A stretch of 10,185 nt of DNA from the NCBI GenBank assembly GCA_009602725.1, contig WELB01000056.1, positions 230,214 to 240,398 of the forward strand, in the 5' to 3' direction. Positions 1-7,239 of the stretch are shown here, piece by piece. The stretch comes from Spirogloea muscicola. Its lineage: Eukaryota > Streptophyta > Zygnematophyceae > Spirogloeales > Spirogloeaceae. Below the pieces are notes generated by a model. The model was not told where the DNA came from and made no database searches. It was given only the letters and a program-made list of their open reading frames with translations. Position numbers and translations under genes: made by a program. Each line of letters opens with the position of its first letter. Position 1 is the stretch's first letter.

Positions 1-1
1 G

Positions 2-106
2 AAAGAGGTGCTGAAAAAGGACTACACTACAAAGTGCAAGATGGTGCAGAGGGAGATGCAGATGGCTGCTCAGTATCCACGAGTGAGCAACAGCAGATCA
101 GAGTAA
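2..106 (+). CDS. possible 3' end of an upstream gene (partial, unrecognised)
   Basis: A frame is open from the window edge to a TAA at 104-106 (34 codons). The first two thirds are rich in Lys, Gln, Met and Glu (it begins KEVLKKDYTTKCKMVQ) and could form a helix, unlike the repeat DNA that follows. The last dozen codons (about 71-106) lie inside a copy of the repeat found at 281-319, 1298-1334 and 1509-1545. If this is a real gene, its C-terminus is therefore supplied by repeat sequence. No family is recognised, and 34 codons open by chance is quite possible. Confidence 0.22.
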   Translation, partial: KEVLKKDYTTKCKMVQREMQMAAQYPRVSNSRSE

Positions 107-272
107 CTCGGAGCAGGAGAAGCGGCACTTTGCCGAGACCCGGAAGCAGCAGCCATAGCACGGCCAGCCCGCGCGTGGACCGCATGAGCCAAAGAGCGCT
201 GCAGCGAGACCGCCAGCCTCAGGACGCCTCCAACAGGTTGCAGCAGCCTCTGGTCTGCACAGCGGGGTTGCT

Positions 273-319
273 CTTCCTCCCCTCAGCTCATCTGACTTGC
301 TACTGCTGACACGGGGGTA
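273..319 (+). repeat. direct repeat R1, copy 1 (partner 1061-1107)
   Basis: The 47 bases match 1061-1107 with one mismatch (TTGC against TTCC near position 299). It is the best-preserved direct pair in the region, so the duplication is relatively young or the sequence is under constraint. The part from about 281 also resembles, in inverted orientation, the sequence at 71-109. Confidence 0.75.
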
Positions 320-325
320 TTGAGG

Positions 326-433
326 GCGCCCTGTCTGCCTAGCCTTTGGCTCCGTCATGAACACCTGTATGCATCTGGCTGGCAGTGTACAGCCGATTCT
401 TGAATATCAGCAGCCGCATGTTTGTTTCCGCCT
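326..433 (+). repeat. direct repeat R2, copy 1 (partner 1557-1660)
   Basis: About 105 bases align end to end with 1557-1660 at roughly 80% identity by eye. Shared stretches include GGCTCCGTCATGA, TGCATCTGGCTGGC and TCAGCAGCCGC. Both copies begin with GCGCCCTG and end with TTCCGCCT. No protein frame is conserved between the copies: small indels and stops differ, so this is a DNA repeat rather than a gene pair. Confidence 0.65.
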
Positions 434-500
434 TGTTCCATTCCCTACGGCGGTCCCAAGCGCTTGCTTTGCACCGCCGCGCTGGTCGCGCCCTTGCTTT

Positions 501-556
501 CTTTTTGGGGCTGGCTTTTCCAGCCCCTATCCTCAATGGGCGAGCACTTTCTTCTT
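501..556 (+). repeat. hairpin module H, plus-strand copy
   Basis: A block reading CTTTTTGGGGCTGG, then a five-base loop CTTTT, then CCAGCCCC, then CTATCCTCAATGGGCGAG and a C/T-rich tail. The stem GGGGCTGG (507-514) pairs perfectly with CCAGCCCC (520-527). The same module recurs at 1009-1064 (diverged), 1115-1170 (inverted) and 1424-1480. Confidence 0.65.
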
Positions 557-1008
557 GCTGCAGCCTCTGGCTTCTTCTTCTGGCTTGCACAGCGGGGTTG
601 CTCTTCCTCCCCTCTTGCTCTTCGTCCCCTTGGCGGTGGACGTGCACGGGGCTCTTGGGTCCCAGTGGCTTGACCTATTGGCTAGGCTTGGGTGGCGGGC
701 TGTGTCCCGCAGACGCGGCGAGCCAGCCGACTTCAACGCCGCGGGCTCGTGGGCTCAGGTATATCGGATGCGCCTCTCTGTATCCCTGCAGCGGTCCATG
801 GCCACGCTCTGCATCTGCGAGCTGGCCGTGCTCTCGCTGCGGGCTCTGGCTTTCGTCAGGGTGATAGCTTCCCGGCAGCTAGTCTGTCGGATCTGAGGCT
901 CCTCACTCGTACTTATTGAGTGATCCATCCTCCCCCTGTTCTACCATTGCATCCTCAGGCCCCTTTGTAGCTGCTCACCGCTCTTAGGCCCCTCTGAACC
1001 TTTGTGAA

Positions 1009-1064
1009 TTCTTTTTGGGCTGGCTTTTCGCAGCCCTTGCCCCCATTGGGAGTGCCACTTCTTC
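1009..1064 (+). repeat. hairpin module H, diverged plus-strand copy
   Basis: It keeps the CTTTTTGGGCTGG entry, a stem GGGCTG with CAGCCC around a longer loop, and a variant of the downstream CCCATTGGGAGTGCC segment. It has more substitutions than the copies at 501 and 1424. It abuts repeat R1 copy 2. Confidence 0.5.
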
Positions 1065-1107
1065 CTCCCCTCAGCTCATCTGACTTCCTACTGCTGACAC
1101 GGGGGTA
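1061..1107 (+). repeat. direct repeat R1, copy 2 (partner 273-319)
   Basis: This is the second copy of the 47-base R1 block, with 46 of 47 bases shared. Here it is followed almost at once by the inverted hairpin-module arm starting at 1115. At copy 1 it is followed by the R2 block. The copies are therefore embedded in different local orders. Confidence 0.75.
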
Positions 1108-1114
1108 CTACAAT

Positions 1115-1209
1115 AAGAAGAAAGTGCTCGCCCATTGAGAATAGGGGCTGGAACAACCAGCCCGAAAAAGAATGAACAGAGTACGAGAAGGGGGCCAGGG
1201 GGAGCGCTA
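1115..1209 (-). repeat. inverted repeat arm A (partner 1372-1480), contains hairpin module H
   Basis: The reverse complement of this block matches 1372-1480 over about 95-110 bases. It covers the module-H hairpin (1145-1151 pairing with 1157-1163, loop AACAA), the CATTCTTTTT entry, the GGCCCCCTTCTCGT segment and the CTTAGCGCT end. Together with 1372-1480 it could fold into a long hairpin around a spacer of about 160 bases. Confidence 0.65.
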
Positions 1210-1297
1210 AGTAACAGAAGCGCTGCACCTTCGTGCCGGGAGAGCCCTCGCTGCTGCCTCTGGCTCTGTCCAGGGGACCCACTTCCAGGACCCTAGC

Positions 1298-1334
1298 CTC
1301 TCTGATTTGCGGCTGCTTAGCAGGGGTTACTGAG
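1298..1334 (+). repeat. inverted repeat arm B (partner 1509-1545)
   Basis: The 37 bases are the reverse complement of 1509-1545 with one mismatch. Arm B lies inside the spacer of arm pair A, while its partner lies outside that pair. The two inverted repeats are therefore interleaved (A-B-A'-B') rather than nested. Confidence 0.65.
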
Positions 1335-1371
1335 TGATTTGTAGCTGCTTTCTTTCTTTGTCTGCTTTGGT

Positions 1372-1480
1372 TTCTTAGCGCTTCCTCTGGCTTCCTCTGG
1401 CCCCCTTCTCGTTCTTTGTTCATTCTTTTTTGGGCTGGCTTGTCCAGCCCCTATCCTCAATGGGCGAGCCCTTTCTTCTT
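1372..1480 (+). repeat. inverted repeat arm A' (partner 1115-1209), contains hairpin module H
   Basis: This is the plus-oriented partner of the arm at 1115-1209. Its local hairpin is GGGCTGG (1432-1438), loop CTTGT, CCAGCCC (1444-1450). The loop differs in every copy while the stem is kept. It also contains a short internal duplication, CTTCCTCTGG at 1381-1390 and 1391-1400, which arm A lacks. Confidence 0.65.
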
Positions 1481-1508
1481 AAGTAACAGAAACAAAGCTG
1501 CTACGAGA

Positions 1509-1545
1509 CACTCAGTAACCCCTGCTAAGCAGCCGCAGATCAGAG
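1509..1545 (-). repeat. inverted repeat arm B' (partner 1298-1334)
   Basis: This is the reverse-complement partner of arm B at 36 of 37 bases. Weaker relatives of the same block occur at about 71-109 (same orientation) and about 888-925 (opposite orientation), so B is a dispersed member of the mosaic. Confidence 0.65.
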
Positions 1546-1556
1546 ATACAATAAGA

Positions 1557-1660
1557 GCGCCCTGGCTGCCTGGCCTGTGGCTCCGTCATGACCACCTGAA
1601 TGCATCTGGCTGGCTTTCACAGCCGCTCTTTTAATGTCAGCAGCCGCTTCTTTTTCCGCC
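1557..1660 (+). repeat. direct repeat R2, copy 2 (partner 326-433)
   Basis: This is the second copy of R2 and the right-hand limit of the repeat mosaic. Immediately downstream the sequence becomes a C-rich tract (1678-1700) and then unique DNA. The open frame that starts at 1600 begins inside this repeat, which weakens it as a gene call. Confidence 0.65.
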
Positions 1661-1669
1661 TGCGCCCCA

Positions 1670-2465
1670 GCCAGCCGCCCCCCCCACCCCCCCTCCTATC
1701 TCCGCCTCTTTCGTGCAGCACGGAGACCCAAATCCCTTCTGAACCCCCTCTGCCTGCGACTGCCGCTCCAGCTCCGCCCCGCCGTCCTTCCAGTCCTGTG
1801 GCCTCTTCGCCAGCCTCTTCGCCAGCCTCTTCGCCAGTGCTGCCGACGCCGGCAGCGCTGCCACCGCCGGGCCAGCACACCCCACTTGCCTGCCTTCGCT
1901 GCTGCGCCTCCTCGCTAAGACGGAGCCCATGCTTCGTCTTCCGCCGCCCGGCTGACGGGCTGCCCGCCGCGGCCCTTATAGGCCTTGGCCCAACTACGGT
2001 ACGGAAGGTGGCGCTTTCCCCACTCAATTGTTGGCTGCCAGTAGTCCCTTTCCCAGTGAATTGGGCTCCTGCGCAAGTGAGGTCATGACCTTGCTTGTGG
2101 TCCTCCCTGCAATGCTCGCCGCTGTTGCCCGCCAAGACGAGCAGCACTGCCCACAAGCTCACTGCCTATGGCTGCCAGCTCAAGGGTTCCGCCGCGTTCC
2201 CTCCATTGCTGCAGGCGCAGTGTTTCCATGGGTCGAGTGACTGCAGGCTCTGCTTGTGCGGCCCTGCAAAGCGGCGGCGCGGTGCCAGGCCTCGAGATGG
2301 GCGCCGACGCGTGCTGACTGCGCCTGCTTGCCGAGCCTGTGCCACCGGCCTCAAGAAGAGTAGGCTGGCCCGCTGCGAGCGCTCGTTCAAACACAAGGCG
2401 CAGTGCACGCCTTCGTGGTGCGTGACAGCCCATAAGGTTCTCCACAGCTGTCACAGTGGGGGCTC
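1670..2465. other. GC-rich stretch with overlapping unassigned open frames on both strands
   Basis: Several long frames overlap here and I cannot decide which, if any, is a gene. A plus frame to 2088 is Pro/Ser-rich (SSPASSPASSP). It resembles algal proline-rich wall proteins, but it starts inside repeat R2. A minus frame (2162 down to 1617) is Gly/Glu/Arg-rich. A plus frame (2095-2490) is Cys/Arg/Lys-rich, and an opposing minus frame (2454 down to 2083) has the more ordinary Ala/Leu/Glu/Arg composition. No family motif is recognised in any of them. High GC makes chance open frames of 100-180 codons common. Confidence 0.3.
1801..1837 (+). repeat. 12-bp tandem repeat, three units
   Basis: The unit GCCTCTTCGCCA is repeated three times without change (1801-1812, 1813-1824, 1825-1836). 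It would encode a four-residue repeat (SSPA in one plus frame). It is a simple sequence feature in C-rich DNA, and its length in multiples of three does not prove coding. Confidence 0.85.
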
Positions 2466-2584
2466 ATGTTTGCTTCTCTGGCTGAAGTGATGTTGTGCTC
2501 GTTTGCTCGACCTCTGGCAGTCGCCCCGCCTCAGAGCAGCCCTCCAGGTCTTGCTGCAGGGGGCTGCGAGCCGGCGTTGCAGCC

Positions 2585-2677
2585 ATGGTGGGCTCCGACG
2601 TCCTCCTTGTGGACGCAGCGCAGGGACTCTACCGCGTCCGTGGGAAGATGTGGTCAGGTGTTGCCCTCACTTCCTGA
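2585..2677 (+). other. possible upstream ORF in the kinase 5' leader
   Basis: An ATG in a good context (AGCCATGG) opens a 30-codon frame, starting MVGSDVLLVDAAQGLY and ending at TGA 2675-2677. This is about 130 nt before the kinase ATG at 2810. The composition is ordinary for a protein and not GC-noise-like. It could be a uORF that lowers kinase translation. It could also be an upstream exon, since a weak GT donor lies at about 2659, or chance. The transcription start of the kinase gene is unknown. Confidence 0.25.
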
Positions 2678-2809
2678 CACAAAACCTCGTGCGCTCCATA
2701 TCATGCAAACTCAGTCAGGAGGCTTCGTGTACTTATAGCTTGGCAGGTCTTGCGAGGAGGGTCCTGACGCCTGCCCAAGACGAGACCGCTTCAATAACAC
2801 AAGCGCTTG

Positions 2810-5800
2810 ATGATGGCGGCTGCTGCAGTTGGCCCAGCCTATACACTGCACGCGCACATTGGGTCAGGCTCCTATGGTGACGTGTGCCAAGCGACCGACA
2901 ACATCACTGGCGAGGCGGTGGCGCTGAAGGTCAGGACTTGATTGCCTTGCAGCTCACTGGTTAGCTTTGTGTCAACGCGACAGAAGGACTTGGTTTTCAC
3001 AGCAAAAGCTGAAGTTGATGTTTATGCATACATATATATATGTGTGTGTATATATATATACCTATAAGTTGCGTCAACTCTTCGCCTGCCTCATAGCACG
3101 GCCTTGGGGTCATCCGCCGCTGCAATGGGTTGCTGCTGCAGCGGGTGGCGGACGTCCTCTGCTGTCCCATGCTTGCAAAACGTGTGCTACGGGAGGTTTG
3201 CATCATGCGCCGTCTCGCCCATCCGTATGTCATACGCCGTGAGTACCACATTGAAACCCTTGCCTTGCTCTTGCTCTTCTGGCATCCGTGAGCAAGCAGC
3301 ACAAAGTACACCTGTATGGCAACGTCATAGACTACAATCTCATAGGTATATCATGTATAACCAAGATTCGCGTGACTGTGCAGTGACTGACGTATTTACC
3401 CGGCCATCAAGCGAGGTGGCTGGAGGCATTGACCTCTACATTGCGACCGAATTTGCAGACGGGTAAAGCTGCTTCCTGGCAGGTCACTGCCTCCACCCAC
3501 TCGACTCACAACCAGAATCTGCATAGGACATTCTATCGGTACTTCTGAAGCATCATGTGGCTGAGTGATATTGCCACTGATGCCTTATGGCAGGGGCGAC
3601 TTATATTGCCTGCGGGAAAGCCTGAGCCCGACATTGGTCAAGCTCCTGATCTGGCAGCTGCTAGTTGCAGTGCGCTACCTCCACTCATGTCACGTCTGGC
3701 ACAGGTCAGCTGCTTATCATCACAATCTGCTCCTCGTGAAGTAAGCCAGTCAGTCAGTCAATCTTCTATTTCATCTGTAAATGCATGACATGATTCGTTA
3801 TTCTGCTTGTGAGGGTTAATTGCATGTCTCAGCTCTCAGTGGCGATACGCGCTTCGCAGAGACATCAAGTCGGAGAACGTCCTGTGCAAGCTGGGGGACC
3901 TGCATGTCAAAATCTGCGACTTTGGCCTTTCCAGATCTGCGCTTGGGGTAATTTGCGCCGATGCTCCCTCTGCATTGTCAGATGCTTTCGCATAATTCAG
4001 GCTTGAAGGTGTGGCCCTTTGCTCTTGCCATGCTTTTACATGCCTCAGCTATATCAGCTTTAAGACAAGGCAGACTATTGTAGCATGCCTGGTGGAGGTG
4101 AAGCAAGGGGCTCTGGCTGTTCTTGCCGCAGCCTGCAGGTGGAGACGAAGAGCCACGGCCGCTGGCAAGCAGCACCAAGGCGTCTTCCACGCAGTCGGCT
4201 CTTGGTCGGAAAGTGCTCCAGCGGCAGTACACCAAGATGGTCAGTGACGGTCTGTCTCCAAATGGTGCTCAGACTTTATAAAGGGGAAAATCAACCATCC
4301 TGATGCTAGTATATATGCTACTGTATGCTAAGGATTCTGCCTCTTGAGCATGCACGTGCAGGTTGTGACTCCCAGCTATAGAGCTCCGGAGGTGATCATG
4401 TCAAGGGGACAGTACACATCTGCAATTGACATGTAAGCTAGTTAGCTGACGAGCACCTAGAAGTTGTTCCTTGTGTCGTGATCCTTTCACCCATTTGCTT
4501 AGCGATGCTCCTCAAATCCAGACTATCTGTTCACTGAGGTGACACTTCAATTATGCCCAGTGCTGACTCACCTTGCATTGCTTGTTCTGCTTGTGGGTTG
4601 GCAGTTGGTCCCTTGGCTGCATATTCTGGGTATGCATCCCCCGCAGCTTTCCTATGCTTGTCAGCTGCCCTGATAAGGCAATGAATGTGGCCCCTCGGGG
4701 CAGTGTTTGCAATCTCTAAGTTGGTCTGGCGAATCACAGAAGATGTTGGGATGGTGGACTCATTTGTCTGCAGGAATTTTTTGTGGCAGGAGCTTCTGAT
4801 GAGGCAGATGAATCCTCAACGGCTTGGCCCACCTGCTCGCCCCCTCTTTGGTGTAAGGTGAAGACGCGCATTTTGACTAGCATTTGGGATGTACCATAGA
4901 ATTGCTTCTTTTGATTAGTGAGCTCAGTTGTAGTTCTCCAACCTGATGACCTTTGTGATACCCATAAGGTAAGAGAATCATTACTCTTGAAACAAGCTAA
5001 CCGCGCTTCAAGGGAGGGTATATTGCTGCCTTCTTCCAGCATTGTAAGCAAATTGTTAAATGATGCACACACCCTCACTTGGTATGTTGACTTCTCAATG
5101 CGTGGACCTTGCTTAGCTGATGAGGCCCTTGTTTGACTATCTGCATGTCAGGGGCGAGCCTGCAACACCTGAGGGAGGAGAGCAGTATATAGACGACGGG
5201 GATTCCCCACTGGCTGAGCAGGTGAGCTCCAGTGTCATGGTTGTTCACATCTGCAATGTGGCACTTTGCATCATTGCCAGCCCTTAGCATTGTCGCAGCG
5301 GAATGGAAAAATTACTGCTGATCTGCATCCAGCCAGTGCAGACTTGCTACTGAATAATGGGCACTGGGGTCCACGTAGTTTGCTCCTGACATAGAAGCAT
5401 GGAGATCTGAGTGGAAACCATGAACAAGAATGTACAGATGCAGGTCAGAAACTGCAGTTGGTTTTGGGTATCAGGCTAAGTATGCGCGTCCTCACAGTCC
5501 ACTCATGCGCAGTTGGACGTGATCTTCAATGTCGTCGGAACACCATGCTGGAAGGACATACAGTCTGTCCCCTCTGATGCGTGGAGGTCTTACCTGAAGC
5601 GCCTTCCTGGCAGAGTACGGAAGGTTTTGCCATCTCGGAGGCAGATGATTAGCCCTCCTTAAAAGTTCCTGTACTGATAGTGCAAAGTGATAGAAACCTG
5701 TGTATTGGCATTGCAGAGTTGTGCCGGTAAAGTCTTTCCAGTATCAGTTAAGCTGTGGTTGTTGTCCTTGATACTATTGTCTCCGCTATCAGCTAAGCAG

Positions 5801-7239
5801 CTGTCCTTGATACTATTGTCTCCGCTATCAGCTAAGCAGCTGAAATATAGATGCTTTCCTGTACTTTCTGCAAGAGCAGGCTGGAAACCTGGGCCTGCAA
5901 ATGGTGACCTCTGGCAACAGGGAGGCTGGGGATCTCCTCATGCGCATGCTGGAGTTCGACCCCGCCCGCCGCTGCACTGCTGATGAGGCCCTGGACCACA
6001 CCTATGTGAGAAAGCAAGTCCACCAATAGTAGCTGTGCCGTGTCAACTCCTTACTCTCAAAGTAGCATGCCCAGCTATGTGTAGCTTGCACCTTCGTTTG
6101 ATAGGAGTGTTGTTGCAGCAGATTTTGCAGCGAAGTGAAGGTTTTGGAAACCTGCCGCAACTCACTGTGATACAAGCTGTGCTGTGCGAATTCGGCAGTT
6201 CAAGGACTTGAAGAAGCCCATAGATGTGTCGCCGCTCCCTGCAGCGGAAGAAGTATCTGTTATCCTCCCTGACCAGCCCTTCTGGAAAGTCGCTGAGCCT
6301 GCCGGTGCGCTCGGACTGCTGGAGGTACTATTGATGTCACTTCAAAGTGGGCTTTTGAGCACTTCTCATGGTTGAGACAATGACGGTTGCTTGTTGATCA
6401 TGCATACTAGTCCACCCTACTAAAAGGCAGATTGGTACTAGTGTTGTGGTCAGAATTACAGAAATTAATGAGATCCTAGTCACAATATGGCAAACTTCAA
6501 TTGCTCAATCATTCCCTTGTTTTTGGGACACCAGAAGGAGCTGGATCAGTCAGCGTACGAGCCCGACGGAGGACGGGAGAAGCTTGGGTGGCTGTTGGCG
6601 CATGAAGCTGAAGGACAGCAGCTGCACAATCAGCTGCGCAGGAGTCTTCTGGCTTCGATGACTGGGTCAGCGTCCGCGCCAACGGCGGCGCACCTGCAGG
6701 CATTCTACCAGCAGGGACTTGCCGGCGCATTGCCTGCGGCTTTCCTGGCCAATCTGCCTGTGACTGCCTTCCTCAGACAGCCGCAGCAGATGCCGCACCA
6801 AGCTTCTGACGGAAGCACATTGACCTCAACTGGGGTGCCCTCGAGAGTAGATGCAAGCAGTGCGGCGGCACTCCGGCAACCAAGGACAATAATCAAGCAG
6901 GGGTCGCTGCGGATCGAGCGCCCGCAAAAGGACCCGCACACACCGCCGCAGCCCTTGGGCAGCAGCCAGGCCAACGGGGTCCACCGCACGACGAGGGCCA
7001 ACACGATGGCCAGCGCTGCTGCCGCGGCGGTCAATGCTGTGGACAACCCCCAGCCCCGGCGGCGGTCTCGCTTAGGCACAATAACGGAGCAGCCACAATT
7101 GAGCGACCAGGAAGCATCCAGGAAGCGTATGCGGACTTCGGACGTTGTATCCGAGGACTTGACTCCCAGGAGGTCTCCGCGGCTACGGGACCTGCAGTTG
7201 CTGGACATGCCTAATCCGAAGCGGGTCGCACTTAGATGA
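2810..7239 (+). CDS. CMGC-family (MAPK-like) Ser/Thr protein kinase, 14 exons, about 636 aa
   Basis: It phosphorylates proteins on Ser/Thr. Residue numbers follow my spliced model. Kinase landmarks appear in order: Gly loop GSGSYG (18-23), VALK with ATP lysine K40, alpha-C glutamate E58, HPYVIRLTDVFT (67-78), catalytic HRDIKSEN (135-142), DFG (156-158), APE (209-211), DIWSLGC (224-230), a CMGC insert ending NVVGTP, and the terminal DPARRCTADEALDHTYF (345-361). The QLDVIFNVVGTP and YRAPE stretches place it among MAPK/CDK/NLK-type CMGC kinases. Oddities are HRDIKSEN instead of HRDLKPEN, T-K-M (199-201) where MAPKs have T-x-Y, and a Ser/Thr-rich insert between DFG and APE. Residues 403-636 form a low-complexity tail with basic clusters (PRRRSR, SRKRMR, TPRRSPRLR), which suggests a nuclear location. 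The start is fixed by an in-frame TAA at 2795; the first of two adjacent ATGs is used. Confidence 0.88.
3029..3062 (+). repeat. AT/TG microsatellite in kinase intron 1
   Basis: Alternating purine-pyrimidine runs of TA, then TG, then TA repeats make up this 34-bp stretch inside intron 1 (2930-3141). It is a simple-sequence repeat, likely length-polymorphic. It is downstream of the start codon, so it should not be read as a TATA box. Confidence 0.9.
5763..5840 (+). repeat. perfect 39-bp tandem duplication in kinase intron 11
   Basis: Two identical 39-base units (5763-5801 and 5802-5840), beginning TGTCCTTGATAC and ending GCTAAGCAGC, sit back to back. A diverged partial third unit (CAGTATCAGTTAAGCTG, around 5739-5755) precedes them. 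They lie in the intron between exons 11 and 12, upstream of the acceptor at 5879. Perfect identity in a non-coding position points to a recent slippage or unequal-exchange event. Confidence 0.92.

Larger units (their letters stand above)
1..1670. repeat. mosaic of diverged dispersed repeats, possible remnant of a non-autonomous mobile element
   Basis: At least five sequence blocks recur here in direct and inverted orientation, at about 80-98% identity by eye. Examples are 273-319 with 1061-1107, 326-433 with 1557-1660, 256-284 with 586-614, 1115-1209 inverted to 1372-1480, and 1298-1334 inverted to 1509-1545. The open frames in this stretch share short peptides only because they read through the same DNA repeats in different orientations, so I do not call them genes. 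No transposase, reverse transcriptase or clear terminal repeat with target-site duplication is visible. The arrangement fits nested or rearranged copies of a non-coding element such as a foldback element or MITE-like repeat. That classification is inference. Confidence 0.6.
2810..7239 (+). other. splice map of the kinase gene
   Basis: Exons by motif continuity, phase and GT-AG borders: 2810-2929, 3142-3238, 3384-3462, 3594-3704, 3860-3947, 4132-4239, 4362-4432, 4605-4629, 4790-4857, 5152-5221, 5498-5614, 5880-6005, 6199-6324, 6535-7239. The spliced length of 1911 nt is a multiple of three. Introns run 122-294 nt. Exon 8 is a 25-nt microexon encoding WSLGCIFW plus one completing base. Two junctions are less certain. 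The exon 9 donor has three adjacent GTs (4851, 4853, 4858), and only GTGAAG at 4858 keeps frame with the CAG acceptor at 5151. Exon 11 could end at 5614 or 5623, adding three residues. Exon 14 could begin at 6535 or 6538. Confidence 0.75.

Noticed and set aside
339-896. Several overlapping open frames of 67-179 codons on both strands
   Set aside because: They read through the dispersed DNA repeats, share peptides only because of those repeats, have repetitive Leu/Ser/Cys composition and overlap each other on both strands.
1115-1547. CRISPR-like array
   Set aside because: The repeats are diverged, of unequal length, in both orientations and without regular spacers, and the host is eukaryotic.
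3029-3062. TATA-like sequence as a promoter
   Set aside because: It is a TA/TG microsatellite inside intron 1, downstream of the start codon.
3307-3345. Extra 39-nt kinase exon that would preserve frame
   Set aside because: It fits the phase rules, but skipping it gives HPYVIRLTDVFT, which matches the MAPK pattern (VI-x-L-x-DVFT) directly. Including it breaks that motif.
6487-6534. ATG-started extension of the last kinase exon (the frame is open from 6487)
   Set aside because: The bases before 6535 are a pyrimidine-rich tract ending in an AG acceptor, and the kinase frame from 6324 joins at 6535. The upstream ATG is intronic.
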